The notes under the pieces: model-generated
What the model was told of the DNA's origin: nothing
Databases searched by the model: none
Seen by the model: only the letters and a program-made list of their open reading frames with translations
Origin: Streptomyces apocyni
GTDB taxonomy: Bacteria; Actinomycetota; Actinomycetes; Streptomycetales; Streptomycetaceae
DNA length: 64,000 nucleotides
Assembly: GCF_009739465.1 (NCBI RefSeq)
Contig: NZ_WHOM01000072.1
Location: forward strand, 159,310-223,309
Direction: 5' to 3'
Position numbers and translations under genes: made by a program
In this document: piece by piece, positions 42,326-53,873 of the stretch
Numbering within the stretch: the stretch's first letter is position 1
Layout: every line of letters begins with the position of its first letter

Positions 42326-43879
42326 TCAGCCGCGCACCTGCCCGAGCCACTGCACCGTGCGCCGGACCTCGGCCGGGAACGGGTGCCCGATGCCGTGTCG
42401 GCGCTCCGCGTCGTGCAGCAGCCGGGCCAGCATGTCGTGCGCGGCGGCGTGGTCGCCGAGTGCCAGCAGCAGGTGGCCGATGCGGCGGCGCAGTTCCAGG
42501 CAGAGGTCGGCGTCCCCGCTCACGTACTGGTTCTCGAAGAACGGCAGCAGGGCGCGGTACTCGGCGAGTGCGGCGGCTGGTTCGCCCAGCTGCTCCAGGC
42601 ACTGCGCGGCCTCGTACCTGAACTGCAGCGAGGCCGGGTCGGCCATCCCGGACGCGGCGGCGCGCTCGTCGGCGAGGCGGCGCAGCTCGGGCAGCGCGCG
42701 GCGGTACTGGCCGTCGTCCATCAGCGTGGCGGCGTACTGCTTGCGCAGGCTGCGCACGACCGGTGAGTGCTCGCCGTGCTGGGCGGCGGCGGCCGGGAGG
42801 ATCGCGCCCAGGAGGTCCACGGCCTGGGTGATCCGGCCCTCGCCGAGCAGCCGCTTGACGTCGTCCACGGCCCCGGCGACGTCGGTCTGCTGGGGCGGCC
42901 CTGGGTCGTGCCGTGGCTGGCGTGGCACGGCGGAGGCCGAGGCCGAGGCGCCCGCTGAGCGGGCCGCGCGGTCCGGCCAGGGGGCGTGCGGGCGCAGGAA
43001 GGGGCGGGTGGGGTCGAGCGGGCCGCCGGGGACGCCGCGTGCGGGCAGCAGCGGGGCCAGCGCCTCGTACACCTCCTGCGCGGAGGCCGGGCGGTGCTGC
43101 GGGTCCTTGGCGAGCAGCCGCAGCACCAGCGTCTCCAGCGCTTCGGGTACCTCAGGGCGCAGTTGGCGTACGGGCAGCGGTGCCTCGTAGAGGTGGCGGT
43201 GCAGGACGCCGAGGACCGTGGTGCCGTTGAACGGGACGGTGCCGCTGAGGAGTTCGTGCAGCAGCACGCCGAGTGCGTACAGGTCGGTGTACGGGCCGAC
43301 GGCGCCGCCCATGGCCTGCTCGGGGGCCATGTAGGCGGGGCTGCCGATGGGCGAGCCGGTGTGGGTGAGGCGGGTGGTGTCGCTGTCCATGACGGAGGCG
43401 ACGCCGAGGTCGAGGACGGTGAGGGTGCCGTCGGGCTTCACCATGATGTTCCGCGGTTTGAGGTCGCGGTGCACGATCGGGACGGCGTGTACGGCGCAGA
43501 GCACGGCGCACAGTTGGGCGGCTACGGCGACGGCCCAGGGCCACGGGTAGGGGTCGTGTTCGGCGATGTGGTCGGCGAGGTCGGACCCTTCGACGTGCTG
43601 CATGACGAGGAAGAGGTCGTCACCCTCGCTGCCCGCGTCGTGCACGGTGACCAGGCCCGGGTGGTCGACCTGTGCGGTGACCCGGCACTCGCGGACGAAG
43701 CGGCGGCGCAGCTCCGCCGAGCCGTCGCCTTCCGGGCCCGCGACCTTGTCGGGGCGCAGCAGCTTGACGGCGACGCGGCGGTCCAGGCGCTGGTCGTACG
43801 CCGTCCAGACCTGGCCCATGCCGCCCTGGCCGATCAGCGTGGACAGTTCGTAGCGGTCGGCGATGACGCGTCCGCTCAC
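42326..43879 (-). CDS. Serine/threonine protein kinase with TPR-like C-terminus
   Basis: 517 residues. Hanks-type kinase (about 8-285): glycine loop GQGGMGQV (17-24), catalytic lysine VAVK (K39), HRDLKPRN (D139), DLG in place of DFG (157-159), and activation-loop GSPAYMAPEQ. A Pro-rich linker (about 290-330) leads to helical repeats (about 335-515) resembling tetratricopeptide repeats (YRRALPELRRLADERA, AALAEYRALLPFFE). No transmembrane helix, so it is cytosolic. Its ATG overlaps the stop of the upstream membrane-protein gene by 4 bp, hinting at a complex of the two. Confidence 0.92.
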   Translation of the reverse strand: MSGRVIADRYELSTLIGQGGMGQVWTAYDQRLDRRVAVKLLRPDKVAGPEGDGSAELRRRFVRECRVTAQVDHPGLVTVHDAGSEGDDLFLVMQHVEGSDLADHIAEHDPYPWPWAVAVAAQLCAVLCAVHAVPIVHRDLKPRNIMVKPDGTLTVLDLGVASVMDSDTTRLTHTGSPIGSPAYMAPEQAMGGAVGPYTDLYALGVLLHELLSGTVPFNGTTVLGVLHRHLYEAPLPVRQLRPEVPEALETLVLRLLAKDPQHRPASAQEVYEALAPLLPARGVPGGPLDPTRPFLRPHAPWPDRAARSAGASASASAVPRQPRHDPGPPQQTDVAGAVDDVKRLLGEGRITQAVDLLGAILPAAAAQHGEHSPVVRSLRKQYAATLMDDGQYRRALPELRRLADERAAASGMADPASLQFRYEAAQCLEQLGEPAAALAEYRALLPFFENQYVSGDADLCLELRRRIGHLLLALGDHAAAHDMLARLLHDAERRHGIGHPFPAEVRRTVQWLGQVRG

Positions 43880-44598
43880 CGGCCGTCACCCTCCGGGCGG
43901 TCCTGGTGCCGGAGGAGATCGCTGAGCTCGTCGAGCTCGGCGCGCACCTGGTCGATACGGGCGGGGGCGGGGCGCGGGGGCTGGAAGGGCGCCGGGGTCG
44001 GGGCCTGGGTCGGGTTCTGGGCCGGGGCGGGGGCAGGAGCGGGGGCCGGGGTGTCCTGCTGCCGGGGCGGCACGGGAGCGCCGTACTGAGGCTGGGACGG
44101 GGCGTGGGGCTGGGGCTGGGCCGGGGCGTGGGGCCGGGGCGGGTAGCCGTACCCGGCCGCTCCCGGAGTCAGCTGGGTGGTGGCCGTGTGCGGCTGCGGA
44201 TGCGCGTACGGTCCCGGCGCCGCGTGCGGCGGCGGGTAGCCGTGGTGGGTCGGCCGCGGCGGCTGGTGGTGGCGGATGTCCATCGTCAGGTAGTACGCGG
44301 TCACGGCGACGGCGGTGAGCAGCAGCCCGAGTACGCCCGCGGTGCCCTGCGCGGTACTCAGGTCATCGGTGGGGTCCATCGCGAGCAGGACGATGCTGAC
44401 CACGAGGGCCACCACCGTGCCCCAGAACGCCGCCCAGTCCCGACGCGTCCGCGTCACGATCGCGAGCCGCAGCATCGCGGCCCAGGACAGGAACCCGAGG
44501 GAGCCGAGCGCGAGCGTCACGAAGATCACGCGGAGCACGACGAGCAGCGCGGACGAGGGGCGCGAAGGCTGCGGCGACGCAGAGCCGTGGCCGGGCAT
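43876..44598 (-). CDS. Integral membrane protein with Pro-rich tail, coupled to the kinase
   Basis: 240 residues. Three hydrophobic helices (VVLRVIFVTLALGSLGFLSWAA; FWGTVVALVVSIVLLAM; VLGLLLTAVAVTAYYLTM) followed by a Pro/His/Gln-rich cytoplasmic tail (about 110-205) and a short C-terminal coiled-coil segment (IDQVRAELDELSDLLRHQD). Overlaps the kinase start by 4 bp and may anchor that soluble kinase. No known family. Confidence 0.75.
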   Translation of the reverse strand: MPGHGSASPQPSRPSSALLVVLRVIFVTLALGSLGFLSWAAMLRLAIVTRTRRDWAAFWGTVVALVVSIVLLAMDPTDDLSTAQGTAGVLGLLLTAVAVTAYYLTMDIRHHQPPRPTHHGYPPPHAAPGPYAHPQPHTATTQLTPGAAGYGYPPRPHAPAQPQPHAPSQPQYGAPVPPRQQDTPAPAPAPAPAQNPTQAPTPAPFQPPRPAPARIDQVRAELDELSDLLRHQDRPEGDGR

Positions 44599-44730
44599 GG
44601 GGCTGCTCCTGGTGGAAACGGGACGCGGGGACCTGACGTCGGACGGTGGAACGCGAGCGTGCAGGGATGAGCGTATACAGCCACGCGGACAACCGGACCC
44701 CCGTTGGGCCTATCCGGCAGGCTCTTGCCG

Positions 44731-46803
44731 TCACCCGGGGTCGATCGTCCCGTCCGTCAGCCCGTCGTACGTCCCCTGGATGAGCCGCTCGCCAAGCCGC
44801 CCGGCCAGGCGCAGCGCCTCCTCGAAGGCGGCCAGCGTACGGAACCGCTCGCCGTACGCCCGCTGTCGCTCCAGCGGGATACGGGGCAGCTGGAGGCGGC
44901 GTACGTCGAGCCGGGTCGCGGTGGAGGCATAGCTGCTGGCCTGGCGGTTGTTGGCGGTCCCGCGCAGGAACCCGGCCAGGAACCACGGGTCCAGTGCGGC
45001 CGGGTCGGGGCGCAGCAGGCAGAGGTTGCGGCCGAGCGCGGCCCCGGCGGTGGCGGCGTCGGCCACGCGCGCGACGGTGCCACCGCCCAGCACCGGGACG
45101 ATGATGTCGCCCTCTTCGACCAGTACCGGCTCGTCGCCGGTGTCCCCTTCGGTGAGCGTCCCGGAGGGTGCCGTTCCGGCCAGGACGTCATGGTCGGTGA
45201 GGACAGGCACGCGCGCGTGGCCGCCCGCCGAGCCCATCCGCAGCGTCAGAGCGCCGCCGCGCGCGAGCTCGCCGACGGTGGTGGTGGGCCAGCGCACGGG
45301 CTGCGCGGGATCGGCGGCGGCGGGGGTGAGTTCGACGGTACGGCGCAGGGTGGTGGCGAGGTCGCCGCGCAGGGCCGCCAGCGTCTCGGCGCCGCCGCCC
45401 GCGGCGGGTGGCGGCAGATGGCGGGCGGGGGTCAGGTCCACGTCGTCGTCGAGGAGTTCGATGACGGGGACGGCGCGGCTGAGCCCGGGGGTCTCGGCGG
45501 CCGTGCCCTGACGGTCGAAGGCCGTCCAGGCGGCGAGCGCGGCGTCGCGCACGGTCTGCCAGGGGAGCTTGTCGCGGGAGTCACGGGCGTCCTGGACGAG
45601 GGCCGAGGTCTCGACCAGCAGCACCTCGGGCGTGGTCGCGGCGGCGCCGTCCGGCCCGCGCAGTACCCACAGGTGGAGCGGGATGCTGTGCGGCGGCGCG
45701 GCGCCCGCGGGCAGCGCGATGACGGCGCGCAGCGCACCGCGGCGCAGCAGGTCGGCGCGGATACGGCGGCCTGAGCGACGGGACGCGGCGGCGGGCGGCA
45801 TCAGCAGGACGGCGGTGCCGCCCTCGCGCAGCCGGGCCAGGGCGTGCTGGACCCAGGCGAGTTCGGACTCGGTGCGGGCCGGGAAGCCGTACTCCCAGCG
45901 CGGGTCGTACGCGAGCTCGTCGTGGCCCCAGTTGCGTTCGTTGAACGGCGGGTGACACAGGACGACGTCCGCGATGACGGACTCCAGGGCGTCGGCGCGC
46001 AGGGTGTCGGCCGCGGCGGTGCGTACGGCGGCGTCGGTGCGCAGGGCGAGGCGCAGGGCGGTGAGGGCGGCCAGTTCGGGGGCGCTGTCCTGGCCGTACA
46101 GCCGCTGGCCGGGGCGGGGGGTGACGGCGGACAGCAGGGCACCGGTGCCGCAGGCCGGGTCCAGGGCGGTGTCCGCGGGTCCGGCGAGCGCGGCCATCAG
46201 CTCGGCGGGTCCGGTCGGGGTGAGCGGGTACTGGCGGGGGTTGGCGTCGAGGTGCCGACCGACCAGGAACTCGTACGCCCGCTGGGGGCCTTCGGTCTCT
46301 GATCCGAGCCCCAGGTCCCTGGCGAGGTCGGCGGTGGCGCGCAGCAGCGGCAGCGAGGGCGCCAGTTCGGCGGGGCCCGGGACGCGTACGGCCCGCTCGT
46401 CGGCGGGCCCGAGCCGCTGGGTGAGTACGGCGTCCAGCGGGCCCGGCAGCAGCTCGGCCGCCCGCTCGTCCGGCAGGGCGCTCAGCTCGCGCCAGTCGGC
46501 GGGCCTGGTGTGGACGAGCAGCAGGGCGCAGCCCACATGCCGCAGGGCGGTGCTGGGCCCGGCCGGGTGCCCGGCGAGCTGTTGCCAGACCCGCTCACGC
46601 AGCGGCACCTCGGCCAGTTTGCCCTGCTCACGCAGCCAGGCCTCGACCTTGGTGAGCGCGAAGGACGGGCTGGTCTCGGTGCCGCCGACCGGCTGGGGGA
46701 AGTCGGGGTGGCGGCGGCGCCAGTTGCTGACCGCCGCACGTCCGACTCCGGCCAGCCGGGCGATTCCGGCGGCGGTCACCTCTGTCGCGTCGTTGTCCGG
46801 CAC
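44731..46803 (-). CDS. N6-adenine DNA methylase-like protein with fused specificity-type C-terminus (solo)
   Basis: 690 residues from a GTG with AAGGAG 8 nt upstream. An N-terminal HTH (TAAGIARLAGVGRAAVSNWR, about 9-28) precedes an HsdM-like methyltransferase core: SAM loop DPACGTGALL (from D215) and motif IV CHPPFNERNWG, where His284 stands in place of the expected Asn of NPPF. About residues 470-690 resemble an HsdS half: VLVEEGDIIVPVLGGG, then YGERFRTLAAFEEALRLAG. No restriction subunit is adjacent. It may be an inactive or altered methylase used as a DNA-binding regulator. Confidence 0.85.
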   Translation of the reverse strand: MPDNDATEVTAAGIARLAGVGRAAVSNWRRRHPDFPQPVGGTETSPSFALTKVEAWLREQGKLAEVPLRERVWQQLAGHPAGPSTALRHVGCALLLVHTRPADWRELSALPDERAAELLPGPLDAVLTQRLGPADERAVRVPGPAELAPSLPLLRATADLARDLGLGSETEGPQRAYEFLVGRHLDANPRQYPLTPTGPAELMAALAGPADTALDPACGTGALLSAVTPRPGQRLYGQDSAPELAALTALRLALRTDAAVRTAAADTLRADALESVIADVVLCHPPFNERNWGHDELAYDPRWEYGFPARTESELAWVQHALARLREGGTAVLLMPPAAASRRSGRRIRADLLRRGALRAVIALPAGAAPPHSIPLHLWVLRGPDGAAATTPEVLLVETSALVQDARDSRDKLPWQTVRDAALAAWTAFDRQGTAAETPGLSRAVPVIELLDDDVDLTPARHLPPPAAGGGAETLAALRGDLATTLRRTVELTPAAADPAQPVRWPTTTVGELARGGALTLRMGSAGGHARVPVLTDHDVLAGTAPSGTLTEGDTGDEPVLVEEGDIIVPVLGGGTVARVADAATAGAALGRNLCLLRPDPAALDPWFLAGFLRGTANNRQASSYASTATRLDVRRLQLPRIPLERQRAYGERFRTLAAFEEALRLAGRLGERLIQGTYDGLTDGTIDPG

Positions 46804-46900
46804 CCGGCTGACTCCTTCTCCTGGTGTGCGCCTGCGGTGACACGGAGCATACCGCCCGGGCCGCTCACACTCGTGAATCCGCACCACCTTGTGAATGGTG

Positions 46901-46929
46901 TTGACTCGGTTCACAGCCTCTGCTCTTAT
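46901..46929 (+). promoter_or_regulatory. Vegetative-type promoter
   Basis: -35 TTGACT (46901-46906), 17-nt spacer, -10 TCTTAT (46924-46929), 48 nt before the start of the duplicated-domain membrane protein. GTGAA/TTCAC motifs around it (about 46873-46916) could be operator half-sites shared with the divergent methylase gene. Confidence 0.55.
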
Positions 46930-46977
46930 TGACCCATCGGTTCACGGACTTCGTTCAGCGCCCGGAAAGGTGCCCTC

Positions 46978-47766
46978 ATGTCGCAGCAGCCTCAGCACCC
47001 GCAGAACCCGCAGAACCCGTACGGAGCGCCTTACGGCGGCCCGCAGCACGCCCAGCCGCAGCCGCCCAAGCAGCGGAGCTGGTTCGCCCGGCACAAGGTG
47101 CTCACGGGCATCGGAGCCATCGCGGCCGTGGTCGTGATCGCCACGGCTGTGAACGGCGGCGGCGACGACGGCGGCGACAAGGAGGACCAGGCCTCGTCGA
47201 GCGTCAAGGACGGCGACACCAAGAAGGACGGCGACGCGAAGGGCGAGAAGAAGGAGAAGAAGGAGTCCGGGCTCGGCGGCAGCGGCACCTACGAGGTCGG
47301 CTCGGACATCAAGCCCGGCACCTACCGCTCCACCGGCAACAGCGACGGCATGTGCTACTGGGAGCGCGCCAAGGACTCCACGGGCGAGATGGAGTCGATC
47401 ATCGCCAACGACAACGTCACCGGGACCGCCTATGTGACGGTCAAGGAGAGCGACAAGATCTTCAAGTCGACCGAGTGCAAGAGCTGGGAGACCGTCGACG
47501 AGAAGGCCAAGGGCTCCCCGGCCGGTGGAGACGTCAAGGGCGACGGCGGCATGTTCAAGGTCGGCGTCGACATCGCCCCCGGCACGTACAAGTCCTCGGA
47601 CAACACGGACGACATGTGCTACTGGGAGCGCACCAAGGACGCCGAGAGCCGGATCGAGTCAATCGTCGCGAACGACAACGTCACCGGCAGCGCGATCGTG
47701 ACGATCAGCCCGCAGGACGCCTACTTCAAGACGACGGGCTGCTCGGACTGGAAGAAGACCGGCTGA
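46978..47766 (+). CDS. Membrane-anchored surface protein with a duplicated ~70-residue domain
   Basis: 262 residues. A Gln/Pro/Asn head (PQHPQNPQNPYG), one transmembrane helix (about 41-58, VLTGIGAIAAVVVIATAV) and a Lys/Asp/Glu-rich spacer precede two copies of one domain (about 100-170 and 189-260). Shared landmarks are GSDIKPGTYRS / GVDIAPGTYKS, MCYWER, and IANDNVTG / VANDNVTG, each with two cysteines suitable for a disulfide. The repeats are extracytoplasmic. Function unknown. Followed by a lipoprotein gene on the same strand. Confidence 0.82.
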   Translation: MSQQPQHPQNPQNPYGAPYGGPQHAQPQPPKQRSWFARHKVLTGIGAIAAVVVIATAVNGGGDDGGDKEDQASSSVKDGDTKKDGDAKGEKKEKKESGLGGSGTYEVGSDIKPGTYRSTGNSDGMCYWERAKDSTGEMESIIANDNVTGTAYVTVKESDKIFKSTECKSWETVDEKAKGSPAGGDVKGDGGMFKVGVDIAPGTYKSSDNTDDMCYWERTKDAESRIESIVANDNVTGSAIVTISPQDAYFKTTGCSDWKKTG

Positions 47767-47874
47767 ACCGACCTGGCCAAGGCCGCTCCGCACCACCCCC
47801 ATCCCCACTCCTACCCCCTCACTCTCACCCCACCCTCACCCGGCTTCGCGCCCGCTCACCCCTGGGACATCTCC

Positions 47875-48639
47875 ATGCGCCACCCCGCCCTCACCACCAC
47901 CGTCCTCTGCCTCGCCGCGGCCATCGGTCTCACGGCCTGCGGCTCATCGGAAGCCAAGCCGAAGGCGCCGTTCGCCGACGACTCGGGCCCCGAGATCGTG
48001 GACAAGGCCATCAAGGCCACCACCGGCGCCTCCTCCCTCACCGTCAAAGGCGACGTGACGGACCCCGAGATGGGCGCCCTCACGCTGGACCTGGCCGTCG
48101 ACACCAAGGGCGAGTGCACGGGTTCGCTGTCCGTCGCCGGGGAGGGCACCGCCGAGCTGACCAAGACCGGCGACACCCTCTATATGAAGTTCGACGAGAA
48201 GTTCCTGCGCGCCCAGGGCAAGGATGATCCGAAGGAGGAGACCGACGCCACGGTGAACATGATCGGCAACCGCTGGCTGAAGATGGACGCGTCCGGTGAA
48301 GACGCCAAGGACATGACGGGCCTCTGCGACCTGGACGAGCTTCTCGGGGAGTTCAAGGACGTCAAGTCCCCTGCGCGGAAGGGCAAGACGACCACCGTCG
48401 ACGGCCAGGAAGCGATCACCCTCACCGAACAGGACGGCAAGGACCGCTACGAGCTCCTCGTAGCGACCAAGGGCAAGCCGTACCTCCTGAAGGTCACCAG
48501 CAAGGGCGGCGACGAGCCCGGAACGCTGAACTTCTCGGACTACGAGAAGCCGGTCAACGCGAAGGCCCCCGCCGACAAGGACATCGTCGACCTGGACGAG
48601 CTGGAGGGGACGGACGGGGCTGACGGGGCGGAGAGCTGA
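47875..48639 (+). CDS. Lipoprotein, LppX/LprAFG-like
   Basis: 254 residues. Signal peptide with lipobox LTAC (lipid Cys about residue 22), then a beta-rich domain starting KAPFADDSGPEIVDKAIKAT with the LprG-like pattern SSLTVKGDV ... LDLAVDTKGECTGS ... DTLYMKFDEKFL. Related proteins bind triacylated lipids or glycolipids; here only the overall pattern is visible. A 26-bp hairpin follows the stop. Confidence 0.82.
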   Translation: MRHPALTTTVLCLAAAIGLTACGSSEAKPKAPFADDSGPEIVDKAIKATTGASSLTVKGDVTDPEMGALTLDLAVDTKGECTGSLSVAGEGTAELTKTGDTLYMKFDEKFLRAQGKDDPKEETDATVNMIGNRWLKMDASGEDAKDMTGLCDLDELLGEFKDVKSPARKGKTTTVDGQEAITLTEQDGKDRYELLVATKGKPYLLKVTSKGGDEPGTLNFSDYEKPVNAKAPADKDIVDLDELEGTDGADGAES

Positions 48640-48650
48640 CGGCCCGGAGA

Positions 48651-48704
48651 CGCCGAGCGGAGGCAGTCCGCCCGTGGTCACGGGCGGACTGCCTCCGCTC
48701 GGCG
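48651..48704 (+). terminator. Very long perfect terminator stem
   Basis: 48651-48676 and 48679-48704 are perfect reverse complements over 26 bp with only GT between them. It follows the lipoprotein stop by 11 nt. The long GC-rich stem is a strong terminator. Confidence 0.9.
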
Positions 48705-48723
48705 TATCGTCGAAGACGATACG
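48703..48723. promoter_or_regulatory. 9-bp inverted repeat upstream of the antitoxin-like gene
   Basis: CGTATCGTC-GAA-GACGATACG is a perfect 9-bp inverted repeat with a 3-nt centre, abutting the preceding terminator and 51 bp before the small gene. It could be an operator or a second hairpin of the read-through transcript. Confidence 0.45.
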
Positions 48724-48774
48724 GGCTGATTGTGGTGAATGATCCGCCCCGTCATCTCGGAAAGGAGCCCAGGA

Positions 48775-48951
48775 ATGGGCGTCTTCGACAAGATCAAGAG
48801 CAAGCTCCACATGAGCGAAGACACCATCGACCGCGCTGGCGACAAGGTGGATGAGAAGACCGGCGGGAAGTTCACGGACAAGGTCGACAAGGCTCAGGAA
48901 GCGGCGAAGGACGCGATGGGCAAGATCCGCCGGGACCAGCAGGACAAGTAA
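48775..48951 (+). CDS. MT0933-like antitoxin family protein
   Basis: 58 residues from the ATG preceded by AAAGGAG; an upstream in-frame start adds unrelated residues. Highly charged helical protein: GVFDKIKSKLHMSEDTIDRA, then KVDEKTGGKFTDKVDKAQEA. This matches the MT0933/Rv0909-type family annotated as antitoxins. No toxin gene is adjacent, so the label may be historical; a stress-response role like that of CsbD proteins is possible. Confidence 0.78.
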   Translation: MGVFDKIKSKLHMSEDTIDRAGDKVDEKTGGKFTDKVDKAQEAAKDAMGKIRRDQQDK

Positions 48952-49027
48952 GGAGCGGTAGCCCGCGACGGCGGGCCAGGAGTGGAGGGCGGGCCCCGCG
49001 CCCGCTCCCCACTCCCCGCCTTCTGCT

Positions 49028-49906
49028 CTACACCTTGCCGATACCCAAGGTGTTCTGCGCGGGCAGCAGCCCCGAACCCAGCATGGCGACCCACGGGTCC
49101 CCGAGCAGGTCCGAGAGCCGGGCCAGCCGGTCGGGCCCGAGTTCCCGCCAGGGCGCGGCGGCCAGTTCGTCCGTACGGCGCTCTACCTCGGCGCGCAGCT
49201 CGCGGCCCGCTTCGGTGGCCGCGCCCGCCTCATCCACCAGGCCGCGCGCGGCGAGCCGTTCGCGGGCCGCTTCCCACTCCCCCGTGCTCCAGCCGCGGCT
49301 CTCGAAGACCTCGACCGGGGCCGCGCCGATCCCCGCGAAGGAGACCAGCGACTCGACGGGGTCGAGCCCGGCGGTCAGCAACGCGGCCAGATGGCCGTCG
49401 CCGCGGTGCTCGCGCAGGATCGTCGTGGCCTGCCAGAGCGCCAGGTGCGGGGCGTCCGGCCAGGGCAGCGCCGCGTTGGCGGCGGCGAGTGGGCGGCCCG
49501 CGGCGCCCGCGGCGGCGGTCTCGGCCGCACGCCGGGCCAGCGCCGCGGCCTCGGCGAGTTCCGCGCCCTCGACCCGCTCGCCCAGGATCGCCCGGTACAT
49601 CCGGTCGACCGCCCGCAGCCGGGCCGCGAGGACGGCCTCCGGCGCCGCGACCTCCCAGGCGGCGGGCACGTGCCTGCGCACCACGCGCGGGCTGAAGCCG
49701 TAGAACGTCGCGGTCACCAGCTCCGCGCTCGCCGCGCCCAGCGGCGCCGCCCGCCAGGCGAAGTAACTCGGCCACCGTTCATCGGTCTTGTACCCGAGCG
49801 CGGCGGCTTCCTCGGAGACCTCCGGCGCGTAGTAGAACACCGCGTGCAGCGGCTCCAGCAGGTGCCACAGCTGCCGCACGCGGCCGAGATCAATTTCGTC
49901 GGACAT
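49028..49906 (-). CDS. SCO6745-family protein (predicted winged-helix-like)
   Basis: 292 residues from MSDEIDLGRVRQLWHLLEPL; GGGAGGGGACCC precedes it. Characteristic segments: HAVFYYAPEVSEEAAALGYK, TATFYGFSPRVVRRHVPAAW, and a C-terminal HTH-like region (WSTGEWEAARERLAARGLVDE) with GLVDEAGAATEAGRELR. The family is widespread in actinobacteria; its molecular function is not established. Lies directly downstream of mfd on the same strand. Confidence 0.8.
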   Translation of the reverse strand: MSDEIDLGRVRQLWHLLEPLHAVFYYAPEVSEEAAALGYKTDERWPSYFAWRAAPLGAASAELVTATFYGFSPRVVRRHVPAAWEVAAPEAVLAARLRAVDRMYRAILGERVEGAELAEAAALARRAAETAAAGAAGRPLAAANAALPWPDAPHLALWQATTILREHRGDGHLAALLTAGLDPVESLVSFAGIGAAPVEVFESRGWSTGEWEAARERLAARGLVDEAGAATEAGRELRAEVERRTDELAAAPWRELGPDRLARLSDLLGDPWVAMLGSGLLPAQNTLGIGKV

Positions 49907-49980
49907 GGGTCCCCTCCCCTGGCGGCAAGACGCCGCTGACGATCCGGCCAAGACCGGGCTGCGACCGACCTACGGCCGGA

Positions 49981-53532
<3,552 letters not shown>

Positions 53533-53873
53533 GAAGGCGATTTCCGTCCAGGAAGAGGAAGCAGGGAGTACGCGACGCCTGGGCAGTACGGGGGCGCACT
53601 GGCCCTGCGAGGCGTACGGAGGTGTACGGGGTGGCAACGCAAGCCGCCCGACACGTCGAACGGGCCGGGGCTCCCAGCCTACGACGTCCCACCGACAGCC
53701 ACGGGAAGACCGGCCACGTGCGCGAAAGCGGCGCGCCACCCTGCCCGTCTGCGCCCGGCGGCCTCCCCGGACTCATCCCTCCCGAACCGCGACCATCAAT
53801 GGAGCAACCACAACGGCGACCAGCCACATCCGCGAAAGCGGCGCCGGCTTAGGCGCAAGTAGTGTCTTCTCGC
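53533..53873. other. Divergent promoter region between mfd and the DUF2079 gene
   Basis: 341 bp with no supported gene. It must hold the mfd promoter (minus strand) and the promoter of the membrane protein (plus strand). No clear -35/-10 pair or operator was identified by eye. Confidence 0.4.
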
